Below are positions 9,901 through 18,900 of a DNA stretch of 24,087 bases, one piece after another; within the stretch, counting starts at the first letter, position 1; every line of letters begins with the position of its first letter. The notes beneath the pieces are model-generated. The model saw nothing but the letters and a program-made list of their open reading frames with translations. It made no database searches and had not been told where the DNA came from. Source of the DNA: a virus. Position numbers and translations under genes: made by a program. The DNA is taken from the IMG/VR virus record IMGVR_UViG_3300044301_001677, positions 1 through 24,087 of that record; one strand, written 5' to 3'.

Positions 9901-12900
9901 AATCTTATTGATAGCACCATTAGCATCTGTTTCAAGATAAGCTTTTGCTGGTACTAACGGAGCATAACCTAAACCTGGAGTAGAACCCAAACTTACTATT
10001 ACACCACCTCTTGGTAATTGATTCTCATTAATATCAGATTCATTTATAACAACAGGGTCACCAAAGACGGTTGCTATTCCTGTAAACATGATACTAGTAG
10101 TTACACCAGTTTCATTACCTTCCAAAATTTCATAATTATTTTGTTGGTTATTATCTGTAGATGGTCTTTGATAAATGTTGTTTATTAATACTAATCCATT
10201 ACCACCAGTACTTCCCATACCAACAGCATTGGTTCCATTAATTTTTAAATCAAAGTTTGTTGATATTCCTGTAAATTCATGTGATATATCATCGTAAATA
10301 TCATTTGAACTATAATCATTTCTTAAATAAACTCTACCACTGAATTGAGATGTTGGGAAATCCAAATTACCAGCTGTTTTTGATATTTGAGGATTACCTC
10401 TTGGAGGAGCAGTGAAATGAACTTCATCACCCACAATATTATATGAACCTCTATAAACTTGTAAAGTTGCAGTATCTAAATGTGTTGTAGCAGATGTTCC
10501 AACAAAACCTCTCTCAACTTGAATCAAATTACTATTACCGACACCAGTAATTGGTCCAATATTAGTAGATCCAATACCAATATTTGTAATATTCATATAC
10601 TCATTATCAATCTTTATTACATCACCAGATGAAATTGAAGATATTCCACTTACATGGAAAATTGTTCTGTCTGTACTAATACCAGTACCACCAAGAACTG
10701 TATCTACATTACTTGTTATATTATAACTGATTGGTGTAAATGCTAATGGTGATTGAATAATATTATCAACAATTAAAATAGATTTTGTATTACTCTTAGC
10801 CATTGCAAATTCATGGGCATTTCCTTCGCCTGGTGACATAAAGGTAACCGCAGTTCCTGCATTAGCTAAAGTTCTTGTAGTTGCTATTGAAAATGTGTCT
10901 GATGACTCTCTAATAGCAAATACACTTGATGGTAATATGTGAGTACCAGCAGCACTCTTATATTGCATAGCAGTGCTTCCAATACCAACAAAAGATGATT
11001 TTGGTGTGTAAATTAATTCTTCACCAGTTCTGAAGAAATGGTCTTTAATTGTAATTAATCCAGTTGTATGACTAACTATACCTACAGAAGCAGTAGGATT
11101 AAAGGTTTTAGCAAAAATTGGTGTTTTATTTGATGATAATATAAAATTAGTTCTATTAATACGATCACCATTAATGGAATTGTAGAATGATAAACCAATA
11201 TCTTCTCTTGATTTTCCATATACAAAATCAGTTGTATCATCTATATTAAGAGTATCATTTTTATTATATAATGATAATGTTAATGATGCTACTTGAATAT
11301 CGGTAGATGTATATGCCGTATCTGGATAGAATTTTAAGATATAATCATCAGAATCAAATTGACCACCAAAAGTACCAATTCCAGATACTAAATCAGATAC
11401 TTGTGTATCACCAACTGAAAGGAATGGTAGTTGTTGAATATTAACATCAGTTTTGTTATGATTAATAATCACCTGATGAAGTGCTTTAGTTGAACCAGCA
11501 CTAACTTCAATTAAAGATTTTGACGTGTTAAATAAAGATTTATTAAAAGCAAAACATTCTGTTGTTCCTGCACCACTCACATATTGTGATTGATATGTTG
11601 CAGTTCTTTCAGATCCATCAGTTTGATTAGGTGCTTTAAACCTATAAGTTCCAGTAGCAACACCTTCATTATATGTTGTTGTAGTTCCAATTCCAACTGC
11701 ACTTGTTTTAATCTCTATTATATCCTCCAAATCATTTTGATAGTCTAATGAGAATATATCACCAACAATATTTCCAGTAAATGAACCCATTAATTCATTG
11801 GAATATCCTTCCGTTTGGTTATGAGTATCAATGAAATATTCAGACTTATAAGTATTTGTTTCATCATGTGTTAGATATATTTCAACATAATTCATTTCAT
11901 TTGTTGTCTTATTAATCACCTGATTCTTTGTATAAAGAGATTTAATATGTCCCTTATCAACTGATATAATAGATGTAGTTGTTATTCCACTTGTATCAGG
12001 AAGAGCTGTGGTAGCAATACCAACAGTTCCAATCTTATCAATAAATCCAATAGAATGTGTTCCAATACCATTTGTAGAATCTATAGTATTTCTAATATAT
12101 TTTAAATCATAATCATAATCAAATCCATCAGGTAATGGAGTAAATCTAACATATGCATTACCATCATCATTATCAAATACACCAAAGGTTCCTATAGAAG
12201 TATCATCCTCCAAAAATTCCCTCTTTAATAGTACAGAATCTTTCCCATTGTTTAATATAACAAGACTACTTGATTGTATATCTGTATTATCTGGATTGGT
12301 GACTCTAAAGAATATATCATCAAAAGTAATCTTGGTTGACAATTCTAAATCAAGAATATCCAAGTATTGTTGTGGAGAATCTTCAAGATTTGAAAACTGA
12401 TGATTTATATCATCAATTTCTAAGACTTCATTACTCTTAGCAAGATAATAATCACTTAAACGTTTAGTTTCTAATTGTATAAATTTAGATGTTATATTAT
12501 TTGGTGATAAATCAATTGCACTATCAAAGTTATAGATCGTATCAACTCTATTATGTTCGATGATATCCTTTATTACAATAGTTTCATCTGAACTTGAAAT
12601 TCCTACTACTGTATTGGAACTAATACCAACATCTGCAAAATTCTTTAATCCACTTGTATGAAGTAATGCAGTTACAGGACTTCTTAATTCATCATATCCC
12701 TTAGAACTTTTAACTGTATATGATAAATTTTGATAATAATCATTATTAGGAACTACCTGATTATCTAAATCTAATTTTCCAATATCATCAGACCATCCAA
12801 TATCCTTTTCGGTAGAAAAATCAACAGTATATCTTCCAAAATTATCTTTAGTACTTTCAATTTCTGCAATACATCCTGATAAACTACCAGTAATAATATC

Positions 12901-15900
12901 ACCAACAGATAATATATCATTACCAAATACCTTTATTAAGTTGTTTCTAAACTCTATAATGTTTAACTTCAATTGAAGATTATTGCGAATTAAACTTTCA
13001 CCAACTACAAATTTATCTGCCTCTTGAATTATACTAAATGTTGGATAATTTTTTCTGTTTACAATTGTAGCTAATGATTGTTGATCAGTAGCTGCTATTC
13101 CAGTATTAGTTGATATACCAACTAAATCAATTTCAACTGCATGGTCTACTGTAAGATCATTATACTTTATAACCTTTCCAAACTTATATCCATAATCAGT
13201 ACTATTAAAACCAGATCCAGCTGAACCAACACGAGTAACTCCTTCTATAAAGACTTCATCACCAACTTTAAATGGATATGTGCCAATACCACTGGTATTG
13301 TAATTAAGATAGCATGTAAAAATACCAGTATTATTAGACATCATAGTCTTAATACCAACACCATTATCATTATCAACTGCAAATAATTCTACAGGTTGAT
13401 CTGGTAATCCATGTGGTTTTGATACAATTTCAATATCAGCAATAGAAGACCCAACTACACTTGGTATTAATGCTCCAGTATTAATTTTTTCTCTGGTATT
13501 AGGATTAACAATATCAATTCTAGGTGCCTTAATATAATTGCTACCACCATCAGTAATAGTAATAATACCAATAGTATTAGAATTATTGATGACTATAGTG
13601 GGAGATATATCTAACTCTGGACTTAATGTTGTATCTGAAGAATACTCAAATCCTTCATTAATGACTCTTACTTTATTAACATTACCAATAATCTCAGATT
13701 CAGCAACTATAAGTGCTCCTTGACCCTCTGAAGAAGAAGATCCTACAAAATTAGGTAATTTTTTATATCCATAACCACCAGAATTAATTTTAACTCTATC
13801 AACCCCACCCTTTGTAGTCAAAGAAGTTGTTGTATAAACTAATGATTCACATTCACCAGCTGTATATGATGTCTTTACTGGAAGATTATCTAAAACAATA
13901 TTAAATTCAGTACCAGCAGCACCAACAACACTGTATCTTCCATCATAAAGATTATTTACAAATGATATTTCAGAATAGTTATCAACTTGAACATCAGATG
14001 TGCTAATAAAACCAGATTTTGTTAAGGAATAATATAAGTTTTGTGGTAATGACTTATCATAGTTAAGTGTAACGGTAGCAGTAGTTCCTACACCTACTGT
14101 ACCAACTCCAATAACACTAATATTACTGGTTGTTCCAGTAGAAACAAATTCATTGTTGAATTCCTTATCATAATATAATTTTAAGTCATATCCTTCTAAT
14201 GATGAATCACTTACATCAAAAACTAAATTATTACCTCTAATAGATTCAATTTGTGGATTAATTTTAGAAAATCTATTTACAGTATTACCAGTTGCAGTTA
14301 TATTAACAATTCTTGGAGGATTTGCAATAGAATCTACATAAGTATCACATAATTGTATACTATTTTCATTAACAGGATAAACATAATAAGACCTATCGGT
14401 ACTCAATCCAGTAGGAACTGTAGCACCACTTATGGCAGTATAGAATACCTTATCTCCTCTATTAAATGGATGATTTTCTAAATTTAAAGTATCTAAAGTA
14501 ACATTAATAGTAGATGCTGCTCCATCTACTGGATCTGTAATAATATTCCCACTATTCTCTTCTCTTATTATTCTAACACCAGTTGAAGTTCCTATTCCTA
14601 CAGATAAATTTGGTTCAACACTTAATTTGATATTATCACCAATTTTTAAATTGTGATTTGTATTAACTTGAACAGTACCATCAATTTTTTGTACAGAACC
14701 TTTTACTGTGGCAAGACCAACTGTGGTAAATGAATAGGCATCATTATCAGTTCCTCCACCACGGAAATATAAACTTTTAAATTCATTAGTACTTGTAGTA
14801 CCAATTCCAGTTTTTATACCAATAGTATTCTTAGTAACGTCTGAAATATAAAGTGAAGTAGAACCCAGATTATGTAGGATGCCATTTGCTTCATTTGATG
14901 TGTCTATGGCAGCACCATTAGCTGCATATGTTACTTGCTGATCTTTTTCAAATGGGTGATTTTCAATATAAATTCTTTGTGTTGGAACATTTCTGGTTAT
15001 CTCAGAAACACCAAAACTGAAGGTCATAGATGAAGTAATACCAGGTTGAGTACCAACTCCAATAGTTTGTTTTGGATTGAAATAAGCCGTACTGTTAAGT
15101 TCAGACTCAAAATATTCTACAGATTTGTTAATTGTAAATGAATCTGGTGCAAAATAAACTTTACTTGTGGTTGAATGTGCTGTACCAGTAGATCTTTCTA
15201 CTCTTAACACATTAAGATTATTAAAAATGTTTAATACTTTAAATTTTTGAGTATTAATCTCAATTGTGCTTCCAGCTGAAACATAACTTGGTATTCTAGA
15301 AACATATATTTCAGTGGTTAGTCCAGCACCACCAGAATTTACAACTATTGGATTAATTAGAACAGATGATTCTGTAGTTACTCCTATAACATATGATCCA
15401 TCTATTTCAGATAATACAGAAGAACTGGATGAAATTCCAGTTGAAATAGTAGAAACACCAGAAAGAATAGCATGATCATTATTACTCCAATCATGTTCTG
15501 GTAAAACAGAAACTCTTAAAGTATCACTATTAACCCAAGTAATTACTGCATTTTCAAATACGGATGAAGCAACACTAACTTTAGTAACTGTTTTTCCTTC
15601 AATTGATGATATCGAAGCTGATAAACCTTCACCACTAGTACCTTCATTATCAAATTCTAACGTATCATTTATTCTATAATTTTCACCTGCATTGATAGAA
15701 GTTAATTTCTTAATGCTTCCAGATGTAACACTTTCTATTACACATTTTTGTCTATCAATTTCATTCGTTTCTATTATAAAATCATTATCAACATAATTAT
15801 CAGATACTCTATATGGGAAAGTATTTCTTATTAAATTACTATTTTTAAAATTAAATGATTGATCATAACTCTGTTCTATTGGTAAAGACCTATAAGCATC

Positions 15901-18900
15901 ACCTATAAAGTATGGGAATGTAGGATTTTTATCACTATCAATTGTTGCAAAATAAGCATATATACCGTCTGGAAAATCTGGAGTCTTACAGAATCTTCCA
16001 TTATTTCTATCCAATCTACCACTATTTGTAAATTGATAATCCTCTACAAAATATCCATTACCAAAACCTGGTCGGTCAATAATATCAGATGTGTTTAATA
16101 CATAACCAGATGTCATAATACCAACATCAGAACCAAATGGTTCGGAATATGCATAAGGGCCATATATTGGATTACCATCATATGCCCACCCAATAATAGG
16201 TGAAATGTTAGTGGTATTTCCTTCTATTGATTCTTTTGTTTCATTACCATAAGCCACAATACTATATTGTAAATTATCTCCATTATTCAACAATATATCA
16301 TTACCATATTTTTGCTGTGCATTTACTGTTAGAGATCTTATATTCGAATTTAATGTCGCATTTTTACCTGCAGAAACGACATTTATAGATGATGCTGTAG
16401 AATAACCAATTCCAGCATTAATAATTTTAACATCAGTTATCTTATTATTAACAATAATAGGTCTTAATTTTGCACCAGTTCCCTTACCAGATGGATCTAT
16501 AATATTTAAATCTGGTGTTGAATAATATTCAGTACCTTGATATATAACATTTACTGAATTTATTCGACCATTTACAATAACTGGTTTTAATTCTGAATTT
16601 TTACCATTTTTTATTGAAATAACAGGTTTCTTTTCAAAATTCAATACTGTAGAACCATAACCAGTTCCAGACTCATACAAATAAGTATCAATAATAGAAC
16701 CTCTAACTTTAGGGGTTAAAACAAGATTTTCTACAGTCTGACTTGTAGTTCCTAAACCAACTAGGGTATAATTCAATGAAACTGAAATATCTGGATATTT
16801 AAATACCTGATATCCAGTACCATGAGATGCAAATTCTACTATATTTCTTCTATCAAACTCCGTATTATCGGTTCCACCAAGACCAGCATTTGCAACATTA
16901 AAGGAATCGTTATCAAGTTTAATAATCTTATAGTAAGTTGCAGTAGTTGTTATTCCAGTAGTTTTTGTTAATCCAGAAATAGATTGTGGTACTGTTGACC
17001 CTAATCCAACATTTGTTGTATATTCAACAATATCCCCATTACCAAATCCATGATTTTCAAAAATAACTTTATTATAAGTTGTTGATATTCCAGTGGGTTT
17101 AACTAGAAGTTTTCTATTTGTAAATTCACCACCATTAACGATTCTAATACCATCAACAGTTTTTCTATTTGGAAGTGTAGAGAACTTATGAACACCATTA
17201 AATCCAGTGGATCCAAAACTTACTGGATTGGTTTTAGATTTAACGTCATCAAAAGTAGGATATAACTTAACAGTATTATTATTGATCACATTTACATAAT
17301 ATGAAGAATTAGTTGTTAAGGAAGTACCTATACCAACAGATATACCATTATTATCATTTGAATTGTATATAACTTCTTCTTGATCTATAAAATTATGATT
17401 TTCTAAAAATGTTACTACATTAGTAGTTGTATTAATTCCACCACCATTAGGTGTAATTCTTCCATCAAATTCTACTTCTCTACGTCTAACTCTTATTACA
17501 GGTTCTAACGATGCACTACCATTACCACCACTAATATCAATAGATAAAACTTTATCAACATCAAATGATTGAGCATCTATATCAACATCCACTATAGATC
17601 CTTGAACAACTGCTTGTGCTAATGCAGTGGTACCAATTCCAGTAGAAATATCAATTTTTGGTGGATTTATAACATCATATTCAACTCCACCACCAATAAC
17701 CTTCAATGAATCTAAAGGACCATAATAAACTTTATCATCTAATTTATAATTTCTAATCTCAACGCCATTAACTAATAATCCTACAGATCCTGAATTAGTT
17801 TTAATTTGATCTCCATTATTAATAGTTTGTTCTAATGGAAATTTCTTCAGTAATTTTTGAGGGCCTATGCTACTATTATTCTGGGATTCCAACACAAAAG
17901 TATGAACTGATGTGGAAGTAACATTAGAACTACTGATACCAATATAAGAACTAGAATTTACAAACGACCTAGATCTATATAAATTTATTTTTTTGGAGGA
18001 AGGTACTCCGACATAATAGTCTTGATTTGCTTCTAAACCAGTATATGGTGTTCCTGTGGGTTTATATGTAACCAAATCTCCAGATTTAAAAGGTACTGCA
18101 TCATTAAACTGAATTGCACTATATTCGCTATTTGATCCAGTTTCATCTACCAATGCATTCCATGCATTTTCAGCAGTAGTAGCAGTATTAACACCAACCG
18201 TGATTGTATGTAATAAATTTGTGGTAACACCAACAATTTCTCCTGATGGTAAAGAGTTTGAAGCTACATAACAATATTCATCACCATCAACATAAACATT
18301 TTGTACGTCTGATACTATATTGTTAAATTCTAACGGAATTTTTGTACTTGATGCATAATTGATTCTTCTTCTCAAATCATAATCTTGAGGCCCAGCAGCA
18401 GTTCCATAAAGAAATGAATTACTTGATAATGTTACCCGATTACCGTCTATATTTTTAACGTATACATCACCATTTTGGCCAAGTACAACTTCATTTGTTC
18501 CTCTTTTAAGTACTTCAACCTTATCACCTTTCTTCAAACTAGAACGGTCTATAAGAGATGTTTCCAACAATACGTCTGATTGAGCACCCTGTAACGGTTT
18601 TAACTTAAATCTAGGACTTGTATTGTATATCCATGAGTTCGCAAATACCTGCTTATATGTCTTTCTACCTAAAGAAGGGTTTAAAATCCTATCTCCGACA
18701 TTACTAACGGCAATTTCTTGTCCTTCATCAACATCTATATCGGTAGATACCTGTTCAAATTTTGATAGAACACCAGTCAGTCTTATTTCTACTTTTTTGG
18801 TAATATCTCCATCTTCATAACCATAATATATCTCATCATTTCTTAAATTCTCTGCAGAATCAATAGGATCATCAATTCCACTACAACCAAAGAATTGGTT

